A stretch of DNA of 64,000 nt from Catenovulum adriaticum (GTDB lineage Bacteria; Pseudomonadota; Gammaproteobacteria; Enterobacterales; Alteromonadaceae), in contig NZ_CP109965.1 in NCBI RefSeq assembly GCF_026725475.1, forward strand, positions 2,232,001 to 2,296,000, given 5' to 3'. This document shows positions 46,732 through 55,491 of the stretch, in pieces. The translations under genes were made by a program, and so were the position numbers. Below the pieces are notes generated by a model. The model was given only the letters and a program-made list of their open reading frames with translations. It made no database searches and was not told the DNA's origin. Numbering within the stretch: position 1 is the first letter of the stretch; each line of letters opens with the position of its first letter.

Positions 46732-46784
46732 AAAAAAAAAAGCTCACACCAATCTGGTATATAAATACAAGATTGGTGTGAGCT
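46732..46784 (-). terminator. Leader terminator (attenuator) of the nitrate operon
   Basis: AGCTCACACCAATCT and its exact complement form a 15-bp stem with a 14-nt loop, followed by ten U. It ends 19 nt before the first start codon, ahead of the ribosome site, so it blocks the operon unless overridden. Nitrate-assimilation leaders of this layout are controlled by ANTAR antiterminators (NasR/NasT). A GCAACG-containing segment just 5' (46785-46800) may be part of the target. The rest of 46801-47157 has no visible gene. Confidence 0.85.
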
Positions 46785-47157
46785 TCGTTGCCGCATCGTT
46801 AAAGCGTTTATGTCACTAGACAAAAAATCACTATTTTAATAAATGTGATCTGCCCGTTTTTATTGTTTCTTTAATTTAGGTTTAATTTAAATTGAGGTTT
46901 TAGGCTACTGCCATCATTGGCAATATAATTTTTAACTCAACAAATACAAAGCAATCCACATGCCACAAGTTAAAATAACAATAAAATCATAAATATATAT
47001 AAAATCATTAAGCATAATTACCCATTATAAAAATCAAATAGGTGCAAAAAAATGAACATTACGCACTAATTAAGAGTCAAAGTTCTTAGCCTTATTACTG
47101 ATAATTCGTTAAACTTGCTTAAATTAAGGCCATTATATTAAATTAAAGGAATAGGTT

Positions 47158-48180
47158 ATGAGCTCTACAATATTAGTAACAGGTGGCGCCGGCTATATTG
47201 GCAGTCACACCGTGTTAGAACTACTTAATCAAGGCGATCAGGTCATAGTAGTTGATAATTTAAGTAACGCTTCAGAAGAAGCTTTAGAGCGAGTAAAAAA
47301 AATAACAGGTAAACATGTTGTTTTTTTTCAAGCAGATATCTTAGACAAGCCTGCACTAAGTCAAATTTTTAAACATAACAATATTGATGCCGTGATTCAC
47401 TTTGCCGGCTTAAAAGCCGTGGGTGAAAGCACTCAAATTCCACTTACCTACTATCACAATAATGTCACAGGCACGATAACCTTATGCCAAGTAATGGCAG
47501 AGTTTAATGTGAAATCACTGGTCTTTAGCTCTTCTGCTACGGTTTATGGCGATCCGGCTGCATTACCGTTAGTTGAATCGATGCCAACTGGCATACCAAC
47601 CAATGCGTATGGCCATTCAAAATTAATGATTGAAGAAATTTTACGTGATTTAGCAGAATCGGACCCAAGTTGGCGTATTGCTATTTTACGTTACTTTAAT
47701 CCGATAGGTGCCCATGAATCAGGCTTAATTGGTGAAGATCCTAACGGCATTCCAAACAATTTAATGCCATTTATTACCCAAGTCGCCGTTGGCCGACGAG
47801 ATAAACTCAGTATATTTGGTAATGATTACAACACCAAAGATGGCACTGGCGTAAGAGATTATATTCATGTTGTCGATTTAGCGTTAGGACATTTAAAAGC
47901 ATTAGATAAATTAAAATCAGACTCTGGTGTATTTACTTATAATTTAGGAACAGGAACGGGTTATTCGGTGCTTGAAATGGCGACTGCATTTGAAAAAGTA
48001 TCCCAGCAACCTATTCCTTATGAAGTCGTAGATCGTCGTCCTGGTGATGTCGCTGCCTGTTACGCTGATGCAAGCGCTGCAAAAGCAGAGTTAAACTGGT
48101 CAGCACAATATGAACTTGAAAGAATGTGTCAAGATAGCTGGCGCTGGCAAAAAAACAACCCTAACGGGTATAAACAATAA
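47158..48180 (+). CDS. galE: UDP-glucose 4-epimerase
   Basis: Interconverts UDP-glucose and UDP-galactose. 340 aa short-chain dehydrogenase fold: NAD loop [10 protein letters not shown] (residues 8-17), catalytic Ser in SSSATVYG and YxxxK ([10 protein letters not shown]). Nearly the same length as E. coli GalE. It starts a pair with the next epimerase, 9 nt downstream. Confidence 0.95.
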   Translation: MSSTILVTGGAGYIGSHTVLELLNQGDQVIVVDNLSNASEEALERVKKITGKHVVFFQADILDKPALSQIFKHNNIDAVIHFAGLKAVGESTQIPLTYYHNNVTGTITLCQVMAEFNVKSLVFSSSATVYGDPAALPLVESMPTGIPTNAYGHSKLMIEEILRDLAESDPSWRIAILRYFNPIGAHESGLIGEDPNGIPNNLMPFITQVAVGRRDKLSIFGNDYNTKDGTGVRDYIHVVDLALGHLKALDKLKSDSGVFTYNLGTGTGYSVLEMATAFEKVSQQPIPYEVVDRRPGDVAACYADASAAKAELNWSAQYELERMCQDSWRWQKNNPNGYKQ

Positions 48181-48189
48181 GAGCACACT

Positions 48190-49197
48190 ATGAAATTTTT
48201 AATTACAGGTGCCGCCGGTTTTATTGGTTTTCACACCGCGTTAAAGCTATTACAACAAGGTCATCAAGTGGTTGGTATAGATAACTTGAATGACTATTAC
48301 TCCGTAAAATTAAAAGAAGATAGGCTTGCCGAACTCGCACCCTACTCTGAATTTAAATTTATCAAACTCGATTTGGCTAATAGAGAAGGCATGGCTGAGC
48401 TGTTTAAAAAGGAACAGTTTGAACAAGTCATTCATTTGGCTGCTCAAGCCGGCGTTAGATACTCAATTGATAACCCATTTGCTTACGCAGATGCAAACTT
48501 AATTGGTCACTTGAGTATATTAGAAGGCTGTCGCCATAACCAAGTTAAGCATTTAGTTTACGCATCCAGCAGCTCTGTATACGGGCTCAACGAAAAAATG
48601 CCTTTTGATACCTCTGACTCAGTCGATCATCCGGTTTCGCTTTATGCTGCAACCAAAAAATCGAATGAACTAATGAGCCATACCTATGCCCATTTATATG
48701 GCATACCAACCTCGGGTTTAAGGTTTTTTACGGTTTATGGCCCTTGGGGCCGCCCAGACATGGCTTTATTTAAATTTACAAAAGCGATGCTCGATGGTAA
48801 AGCTATCGATATTTATAACAATGGCGATATGGCCCGAGATTTTACTTATATTGACGACATTGTTGAAGGTATTCTAAGAGTAGCTCGTAAACCGCCAAGT
48901 GCGAATGCAAATTGGAAGCCGGAAGCTGGCTCTGCTAAAGATAGCTCTGCGCCTTATTATATTTATAATATAGGCAATGGCTCACCTGTTAAGCTAATGG
49001 ATTTTGTAAAAGCCATTGAAGATGCTATTGGTATTGAAGCAAGTAAGAACTTTATGCCCATGCAACCTGGCGATGTTTATAAAACTTGGGCTGATACTCA
49101 AGATTTAGAAACCATAACAGATTACAAGCCGCAAGTAGGCGTTAAACAAGGCGTTAACGCTTTTGTTGATTGGTATCGCACTTATTATCAAGTTTAA
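48190..49197 (+). CDS. NAD-dependent epimerase, probably UDP-glucuronate 4-epimerase
   Basis: 335 aa extended SDR. NAD loop GAAGFIGFHT (residues 7-16), GIDNLNDYYSVKLKEDRL (typical of UDP-GlcA epimerases), SSSSVYG, and YAATKKSNELMSHTY with the catalytic Tyr and Lys. It should make UDP-galacturonate for surface polysaccharide. Cotranscribed with galE. The exact sugar specificity is from family resemblance. Confidence 0.88.
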   Translation: MKFLITGAAGFIGFHTALKLLQQGHQVVGIDNLNDYYSVKLKEDRLAELAPYSEFKFIKLDLANREGMAELFKKEQFEQVIHLAAQAGVRYSIDNPFAYADANLIGHLSILEGCRHNQVKHLVYASSSSVYGLNEKMPFDTSDSVDHPVSLYAATKKSNELMSHTYAHLYGIPTSGLRFFTVYGPWGRPDMALFKFTKAMLDGKAIDIYNNGDMARDFTYIDDIVEGILRVARKPPSANANWKPEAGSAKDSSAPYYIYNIGNGSPVKLMDFVKAIEDAIGIEASKNFMPMQPGDVYKTWADTQDLETITDYKPQVGVKQGVNAFVDWYRTYYQV

Positions 49198-49314
49198 AAC
49201 TTTACATAAGTGTGAACTTTTTTTGAAAAAATAATGAGCTTATCATTGAGGTTTGAGCAGAAGTCTTTAGAATTACGATTTTTGCTTGAACCCTAAAATG
49301 TACCTATATATCTA

Positions 49315-50163
49315 ATGAAACTAAAACTCTCGTTCGCAATTGCTTGTGCTTTAACAAGCCATTCAGTATATGCAAAACAAGGACAGGACAAATTAGGCAG
49401 TTTTGTCGCCTCCGTTGAAGTCGGCTACATAATGACGTCTGGCACAAACAAAAACGACTCAACTTCCACCATAGTTAAATTTGATATAGGTAATGAAACA
49501 GAATCATTCCGTAATCAATTTGCGTTTGACTCCACATTTAAAGAAGACGAAGTTAGCTATACCGACGATAACAATGAGGAAAAAAAACGTAAAAAAACAA
49601 CTAAAGAAAAGTATTTCGCTTCTGTCCAAACAAACTATAAAGTTAATCGCGAAGGCGATGCTATATTAGCCTTCGCCTCGTACGAGTCTGATCGCTTTTC
49701 TGCGTTTCATTACCAAACTTCAATAGCAACGGGTTATAATACTCGAGTATTAGATTCAAAAACGGGCTTTTTAGACCTATCTATTGGTCCTGGCTATGCA
49801 TTTGATAGCTTACGCGTTTATACCAATGATGAAGGTCAGCGTGTCAATGCTGATAATGTTTTAATATACGATGATAATGGGGCTATAACTTACCCTAAAG
49901 ATGATTATGAAAACCGCAAGCAAATGATTTGGCGTGGTGCTGTTACTTACCAGCGAAAAATTATGGAAAACATTAATTTTAAATCAGCTTACTCAATTGA
50001 AAAAGGCAACTATAATACAAAATCGGTTTTTGAAACGGCTTTAACCATGCAAGTAAATGGTTCATTATCGTTAAAAGCTGCTGTCAAAAATAAAAAGAAC
50101 ACCAATGAAGGGATAACGACAGACGATAAACGTAATTCAGTGACTTTAGTCTATAACTTCTAA
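49315..50163 (+). CDS. DUF481 family outer-membrane protein (YdiY-like)
   Basis: 282 aa. Signal peptide about 1-20 (SVYA), then alternating beta-strand pattern of a small barrel: GSFVASVEVGYIMTSGTNKND start typical of DUF481, conserved YFASVQTNYKVNREGDAILAF, and a C-terminal Phe. Polar Lys/Glu-rich stretch at about 90-100. Family members are called salt-induced outer membrane proteins; function is not established. No clear Shine-Dalgarno. Confidence 0.82.
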   Translation: MKLKLSFAIACALTSHSVYAKQGQDKLGSFVASVEVGYIMTSGTNKNDSTSTIVKFDIGNETESFRNQFAFDSTFKEDEVSYTDDNNEEKKRKKTTKEKYFASVQTNYKVNREGDAILAFASYESDRFSAFHYQTSIATGYNTRVLDSKTGFLDLSIGPGYAFDSLRVYTNDEGQRVNADNVLIYDDNGAITYPKDDYENRKQMIWRGAVTYQRKIMENINFKSAYSIEKGNYNTKSVFETALTMQVNGSLSLKAAVKNKKNTNEGITTDDKRNSVTLVYNF

Positions 50164-50177
50164 AAACCGTTAATCGC

Positions 50178-50229
50178 TTTGCAGACATAAAAAAACCGCA
50201 AATAAATGCGGTTTTTTTATGTCTGCAAA
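50178..50229. terminator. Very long terminator hairpin between the DUF481 gene and bamC
   Basis: A perfect 23-bp inverted repeat with loop AATAAA. The core CCGCA/TGCGG with seven A/T is a normal bidirectional terminator; an outer TTTGCAGACAT/ATGTCTGCAAA extension doubles its length. Serves two convergent genes. Confidence 0.9.
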
Positions 50230-50241
50230 CTTATCGCTATA

Positions 50242-51330
50242 CTATTCTAAGTTTTCAGCAAAACGCTCTGATAATTTTTGATACACTTTATCTAACTGCT
50301 TTTCTGTTAAAGGATCGAGTGTAATATCATTAAATACTACAGCGGTTTTGTCACCAGCACGAATAACTTCAATCACGTAACTGCCTTTTTTCAAACCCAG
50401 TAGCTGTTCATTTTTGCCAACTAGATTAGACCAAAAGCCCGTATTATCAGACTTAGCACGTGCATAAATGCGACCTTGGATTTTATTTAAATCCGTCATT
50501 AACATTTCATAATGATCAAGTGCATCTATTATACGTACCCAAGCGTGTTCATAAGGAACATCTAAAATAAAGGCGTCATCTCCGTTTGGAGCTTGACCAC
50601 GCTCCATATTAAAGCCTTTAACGTATTCTGTACGTCTGTTTTCAGCATCTAATCTAAGGCGATATTCAAAATGACCTACAATTGCATTAACCATTTCGGT
50701 TTCAACGGCTTGGTCACTAAACACCTGATGCATAGGATCATTTTCTTTAACGGCTTGACGTTCAACTAATTTAACTTTTACCTGACCAGAACGTCCGTGC
50801 GGTTTCATTTTTACTTCAAACTGGTATTTTTGACGTTCAACCAAATGGGAGTTAGTCCATAAGCCCCAACCAGTTTCTCGCTCAACTTCAACCCAATCGG
50901 TTAATAACACCTGAGCATTTTTGTCATAACTTAATACATCTACGTCATTTTTATCCAGATAGCCATTAATAGCATTCCAAATTGCCTGATTTAAATTATC
51001 AATTTGCTCAGTTTGCTCAAACCATATTGTTGAACGTGGATCGTTGTCATCAATATGGCTGGCAGTCACAATAGGCGCAATTAAGCGGGGTGGAAAAATA
51101 GAAATTTTATTACCAACTTGGCCATCTAATTGTGATTGATGATCAATATAATAATCTTGTTTAACTTGTGCCGAGCTAAGGTTTTCTGGCACTTTAATAG
51201 GCTCTTTAAGCTGAGCGTCAGTGTAATTAAAATCACCATCTGCTTTATTAGGCTTACCAGCGCACGCTGCCAATAATGCACTGCAGGCAGCCAAACTCGT
51301 CCATTTTAATAAGCGCTTTGTTTTATGCAT
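50242..51330 (-). CDS. bamC: Outer membrane protein assembly factor BamC
   Basis: Lipoprotein of the BAM complex that inserts beta-barrel proteins. 362 aa; lipobox LLAAC with Cys near residue 23, unstructured N-terminal segment that binds BamD, then two helix-grip domains (about 105-220 and 250-360). Its start overlaps the end of dapA by 8 bp: translational coupling in the conserved dapA-bamC pair. Confidence 0.93.
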   Translation of the reverse strand: MHKTKRLLKWTSLAACSALLAACAGKPNKADGDFNYTDAQLKEPIKVPENLSSAQVKQDYYIDHQSQLDGQVGNKISIFPPRLIAPIVTASHIDDNDPRSTIWFEQTEQIDNLNQAIWNAINGYLDKNDVDVLSYDKNAQVLLTDWVEVERETGWGLWTNSHLVERQKYQFEVKMKPHGRSGQVKVKLVERQAVKENDPMHQVFSDQAVETEMVNAIVGHFEYRLRLDAENRRTEYVKGFNMERGQAPNGDDAFILDVPYEHAWVRIIDALDHYEMLMTDLNKIQGRIYARAKSDNTGFWSNLVGKNEQLLGLKKGSYVIEVIRAGDKTAVVFNDITLDPLTEKQLDKVYQKLSERFAENLE

Positions 51331-52210
51331 GTATAAAACCTGATTGTTGTAAAGCTTGTTCGATTACTAATTTTGAATTTGGTTCCGGCTCAAGTAGCGG
51401 TAAGCGGAAAATACATTCAGGAATCAACCCCATACGGAACAATGCCCATTTAACTGGAACCGGATTAGATTCAACAAATAATTTTTGGTGTAAAATTAAA
51501 ATTTTCTCATCAATTACTTTTGCTTCGTCATATTTGTCTTGCTTAATCAGCTCGCAAATATTAGAGACTTCACTTGGTGCAACATTAGCTGTAACAGAAA
51601 TTACCCCATGTCCACCCGCTTGTAAAAATGCTAATGAGGTTTCATCATCACCACTGAGTAAACTAAAATCATCACTCACTAACGCTTTTATTTCATGTAA
51701 GCGGTCTATGCTGCCAGTCGCTTCCTTAATACCAATAATTTTGTCATGTTGGCTTAACTCAGCAACTGCTGGGGGTAGCATGTCTACCGCAGTTCGTCCT
51801 GGTACATTATATAAAATTTGTGGAATATGGCTGCTATTAGCGATTGCTTCAAAATGTTTTATCAAGCCACGTTGTGACGGCTTATTATAATAGGGCGTTA
51901 CACATAAAAAAGCATCAATACCAGATAGCTGGCTCATTCGCAGTGTCAATTCAACCGCTTCAGAAGTTGAGTTAGCACCGTTACCTGCTATAACTTTCAC
52001 TCTGTTGTTGGCTGTTTTAACAACTGTTTCAACGACTTTCACGTGCTCATCCACAGGTAATGTGGCTGATTCGCCCGTTGTACCAACCGCAACTATGCCA
52101 TCAGTGCCAGCTTGAACATGAAATTCAACTAATTTTTCAAGTGTTTGGTAATCCACCTCGCCATTTTTATGCATAGGTGTAATTAGCGCAACAATACTTC
52201 CTCGGATCAT
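51323..52210 (-). CDS. dapA: 4-hydroxy-tetrahydrodipicolinate synthase
   Basis: Condenses pyruvate with aspartate semialdehyde, first step of the lysine/diaminopimelate branch. 295 aa TIM barrel: GTTGESATL, catalytic Tyr in LYNVPGRT (about 133) and Schiff-base Lys in IIGIKEATG (about 161). Normal length. No lysine riboswitch is visible in its 311-bp upstream region, unlike lysC. Confidence 0.97.
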   Translation of the reverse strand: MIRGSIVALITPMHKNGEVDYQTLEKLVEFHVQAGTDGIVAVGTTGESATLPVDEHVKVVETVVKTANNRVKVIAGNGANSTSEAVELTLRMSQLSGIDAFLCVTPYYNKPSQRGLIKHFEAIANSSHIPQILYNVPGRTAVDMLPPAVAELSQHDKIIGIKEATGSIDRLHEIKALVSDDFSLLSGDDETSLAFLQAGGHGVISVTANVAPSEVSNICELIKQDKYDEAKVIDEKILILHQKLFVESNPVPVKWALFRMGLIPECIFRLPLLEPEPNSKLVIEQALQQSGFIHA

Positions 52211-52521
52211 TTAATGCCCCCATAAAATCAAGCGTTCTATGGTACTGTTGAGCGCTAAAAAAGACAATATGAATGCAGCATTTGAGGTAAATTAATCTTA
52301 AATATTTACATTTTTTGGTAAAAACACCGCGTTTTCCATGAAAATAGCCTAAATCCATACAAGGTAAATTAATCATTTTTGCGTAAATGCGATGCAGACT
52401 GTCTGGAAACTACAGCTTAAATTAATATTTCGGATGTCATCCCTTTGCTATCCTATCTGACAGCAAAATATAAAATTTGTTATCATTGCTTAACCAACCT
52501 AACAAAGCAGTAAGGAAATAA
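52211..52521. other. Divergent intergenic region dapA/bcp
   Basis: 311 bp with no gene, hairpin or repeat I can support. In E. coli a gcvR gene separates dapA and bcp; here it is absent. Confidence 0.5.
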
Positions 52522-52527
52522 TTGAAT

Positions 52528-53010
52528 ATGAAAACATTAACCGAAGGCCAAGCGGCACCAAAATTTGAATTACTTAACCAAGCACAACAAACTATTAAGC
52601 TAACGGATCTCATTAAAACTCATAAAGTATTAGTTTATTTTTATCCAAAAGCACTTACTCCTGGCTGTACCACACAAGCTTGTGGATTACGTGACACGAT
52701 AGCCGAACTTGAAGCTCAAAATACTAAAGTGGTTGGTATTAGCCCTGATCAACCTGAAAAGCTAGCTAAGTTTGTTGACAAACATGACCTTAACTTTGAT
52801 TTGTTGGCAGATCCTGATCATGCGGTTGCCGATGGGTTTGGTGTTTGGGGATTAAAGAAATTTATGGGTAAAGAATACGACGGTATTCACCGTATCAGTT
52901 TTTTAGTCGGTAAAGATGGCAACGTTGAACATGTTTTTAATAAATTTAAAACCAAAGACCACCACCAAGTTGTGCTTGATTATTTAACCTCTAGCCAAGA
53001 TCGCGAGTAA
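52528..53010 (+). CDS. bcp: Thioredoxin-dependent thiol peroxidase (Bcp)
   Basis: Peroxiredoxin reducing hydroperoxides. 160 aa, thioredoxin fold. The peroxidatic Cys is in the LTPGCTTQACGLRD block, with a second Cys five residues later as the likely resolving partner (atypical 2-Cys form). FYPKALTPGCT is diagnostic. Either the ATG at 52528 (11 nt from AAGGA) or the TTG at 52522 (5 nt) may be used; the ATG gives the usual family start. Confidence 0.95.
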   Translation: MKTLTEGQAAPKFELLNQAQQTIKLTDLIKTHKVLVYFYPKALTPGCTTQACGLRDTIAELEAQNTKVVGISPDQPEKLAKFVDKHDLNFDLLADPDHAVADGFGVWGLKKFMGKEYDGIHRISFLVGKDGNVEHVFNKFKTKDHHQVVLDYLTSSQDRE

Positions 53011-53031
53011 TTATCTACCCCTGTAGCAATG

Positions 53032-53075
53032 CAAGGTTAATTGATGATGCTAGTTGGCGTTGTTAACCTTGTTTG
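53032..53075 (+). terminator. Possible terminator of bcp
   Basis: CAAGGTTAA/TTAACCTTG, 9-bp stem with a 22-nt loop and a short T tract, 21 nt past the bcp stop. Confidence 0.45.
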
Positions 53076-53169
53076 GTATTATTGCCACACATTTCAATTC
53101 AAGTTAAATCCATTAAAAACTTAGATTTAACTTGAAGCTGCCCACAGTGATTTATAGGAATTTTGATTA

Positions 53170-54273
53170 ATGAACCTTGCTGATAAAGTATTAGCAGTCA
53201 ACGATGATTTGCCAATTCGAACCGACAAGCCAGTTCACAGCGGAAAAGTTCGCTCTGTTTATTGGTTAACACCACAAGACAGCCGCCGCTTAATAAAAGA
53301 AAAAGGCTACCCTGTCCGCGAAGATGCACCCCTTGCGATAATGGTGATCAGTGATCGAATTTCAGCTTTTGATTGCATTTGGCACGGTGAACAAGGTATG
53401 CAAGGCGTTCCGGGTAAAGGCGCCGCATTAAATGCAATTTCTAATCATTGGTTTAAATTATTTAAACAACAAGGCCTGGCCGATAGCCATATTTTGGATA
53501 TTCCTCACCCGTTTGTGTGGATCGTGCAAAAAGCAAAGCCGGTTAAAATTGAAGCTATTTGTCGCCAGTATATTACGGGATCTATGTGGCGAGCATACAA
53601 TAAAGGCGAACGAAATTTTTGTGGTATAAAATTACCAGAAGGTTTGACTAAAGATCAAAAATTACCTGAGCTTTTAATCACACCTTCAACCAAAGGCATA
53701 CTAAAAGGCATTCCAAATGTACCTGAAGTCGACGATGTCAATATTACACGCGACGACATTCAAAACAATTTCGCAGCATTTAATTTTTCTAACCAAGCTG
53801 ATATTCAAACCTATGAAAATTTATTAACGCAAGGCTTTGATGTGATTAGCAATGCTTTAGCTCAGCTAGATCAAATATTTGTCGATACCAAGTTTGAATT
53901 TGGCTATGTAGAAGATGAAAACGGACAAGAAAAACTCATTTATATGGATGAGGTAGGCACGCCTGATTCTTCGCGAATATGGGATGGAACAGCTTATCAA
54001 AATGGTGACATTGTTGAAAACTCTAAAGAAGGTTTTCGTCAATTGTTGTTAAATCACTTTCCAGATCCTGATATTTTATTAAATAAAGATCGAATGAATG
54101 AGCGCAGCGAATTGGCTAAAAACAACGCTTTACCAGTGGATGTTTTAATGGATGTTTCGCAAGTTTATGTTGGTATTGCTGAAAAAATAACGGGTGAAAA
54201 GCTCAATTTATCTGATAACCCTAAAGCTGAAATTATTGATATTTTACGTAATCAATATGGGCTTATTGATTAA
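53170..54273 (+). CDS. purC: Phosphoribosylaminoimidazole-succinocarboxamide synthase
   Basis: SAICAR synthetase of purine synthesis, joining CAIR and aspartate with ATP. 367 aa, the longer type found in Vibrio and relatives (E. coli 237 aa), with extra N- and C-terminal residues. Motifs [10 protein letters not shown] (glycine-rich ATP loop), [24 protein letters not shown] and [18 protein letters not shown] is 9 nt before the ATG. Confidence 0.96.
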   Translation: MNLADKVLAVNDDLPIRTDKPVHSGKVRSVYWLTPQDSRRLIKEKGYPVREDAPLAIMVISDRISAFDCIWHGEQGMQGVPGKGAALNAISNHWFKLFKQQGLADSHILDIPHPFVWIVQKAKPVKIEAICRQYITGSMWRAYNKGERNFCGIKLPEGLTKDQKLPELLITPSTKGILKGIPNVPEVDDVNITRDDIQNNFAAFNFSNQADIQTYENLLTQGFDVISNALAQLDQIFVDTKFEFGYVEDENGQEKLIYMDEVGTPDSSRIWDGTAYQNGDIVENSKEGFRQLLLNHFPDPDILLNKDRMNERSELAKNNALPVDVLMDVSQVYVGIAEKITGEKLNLSDNPKAEIIDILRNQYGLID

Positions 54274-54281
54274 ATTTTTAG

Positions 54282-54314
54282 ATAAGCCATAGTGCTCACT
54301 ATGGCTTATATTTT
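54282..54314. terminator. Bidirectional terminator between purC and perM
   Basis: ATAAGCCATAGTG and its exact complement form a 13-bp stem with a 2-nt loop, then ATTTTT on the plus strand and AAAAAU-flanked on the other. Confidence 0.85.
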
Positions 54315-54339
54315 TCGCTTTAGCTTTGCAGCGTTTGAA

Positions 54340-55422
54340 TTAACTCTTGCCAACTGGGCTTTGCATCTGGCTTGCGTCATAACTAGTTGGCCATGCGTTA
54401 ATAACCGCTTTCACCAAGGTTGCTAACGGGATGGCAAAAAACACCCCCCAAAATCCCCACACACCGCCAAAAAACAATACAGCCACTATAATAAATACAG
54501 GGTGCAAATTAACCGCTTGCGAAAACAATATTGGCACAATCACATTGCCATCAATCGCTTGAATAATACCGTAAGCAATCATGACATACCAAAACTCTGG
54601 GCTCACTCCAAATTGAAATAAGGCAACAATACCAACTGGCACTGTGACCACGGCTGCACCAATATAAGGTATTAATACAGACAAACCCACTGCAACCCCT
54701 AATAATACGGCATAGCGTAAATCAAGCAATAAAAAAGTAATAACCGAGACGCTACCCACAATTAAAATTTCAATCACTTTGCCTTGAATATAATTTCCAA
54801 TTTGCTGATTCATTTCCGCCCATACTTTTATGGCTAAACGTCGTTTTTTAGGCATCAAAAACATGACTTGGCGTAATAGCGTTTCTTTGTCGGCCAACAT
54901 AAAAAAAACTAATAAAGGCACTAATACTAAGTAAATAAGTAAAGTGACTACCGTAACAATTGAGTTTAAAGATGCCGTTAATAAACCTTTACTAGATTCA
55001 ACAAATTGCTCATTGATCGAGGCAGTCACCGCTTTTATCTGTTCGGCGTTAATCACATCTTGATATTCTGGGATATTCAATAAATAATCCTGACCTTGCT
55101 GGATTATATTCGGAATTTCATTAATTAAATTAAGCAATTGATGCCATATAAGTGGGGTGAGCCCTAAAAACGAAATAATACACAAGCAAATAAAAACAAC
55201 GACTACGGCTCCTACCGCTAAACTCCGCCTAACGCCTAAACAGGTTAGATGACTAATTGGCCATTCTAATAAATAAGCGATCACTAACGCGACAATGACA
55301 GGCGCTAAAATATCCCCGAGCAATACTAAACCAAAAAATATAAAGACTAATATCAGCGCCAGAGTAATTGCATCCGGATCTGAAAAGCGTTTGTGATACC
55401 AATTTATAATAAAGTCTAACAC
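54340..55422 (-). CDS. perM: AI-2E family transporter (PerM-like)
   Basis: 360 aa membrane protein with seven or eight helices (paired near 20-50 and 65-90, one about 160-185, cluster 215-345). The family includes putative permeases and Na+/H+ antiporters; transport of AI-2 is shown only for some members. Segments VPLLVFFMLADKETLLRQ and GNYIQGKVIEILIVG are typical. PerM near bcp and purC is common in the order. Substrate unknown. Confidence 0.88.
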   Translation of the reverse strand: MLDFIINWYHKRFSDPDAITLALILVFIFFGLVLLGDILAPVIVALVIAYLLEWPISHLTCLGVRRSLAVGAVVVVFICLCIISFLGLTPLIWHQLLNLINEIPNIIQQGQDYLLNIPEYQDVINAEQIKAVTASINEQFVESSKGLLTASLNSIVTVVTLLIYLVLVPLLVFFMLADKETLLRQVMFLMPKKRRLAIKVWAEMNQQIGNYIQGKVIEILIVGSVSVITFLLLDLRYAVLLGVAVGLSVLIPYIGAAVVTVPVGIVALFQFGVSPEFWYVMIAYGIIQAIDGNVIVPILFSQAVNLHPVFIIVAVLFFGGVWGFWGVFFAIPLATLVKAVINAWPTSYDASQMQSPVGKS

Positions 55423-55491
55423 TGTTGTTTCCTGTTTATTTGTATTGCGTCCAAGACGGCAATTTACTTTATCGCTAACGCTTCTAATTAC

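Noticed and set aside
51276..51890. Open frame of 204 codons antisense to dapA
   Set aside because: Entirely shadowed by dapA and the start of bamC, with a composition unlike a protein; the same holds for the long antisense frames at 41848-42168 (NasC-like gene) and 31693-32013 (ampE).
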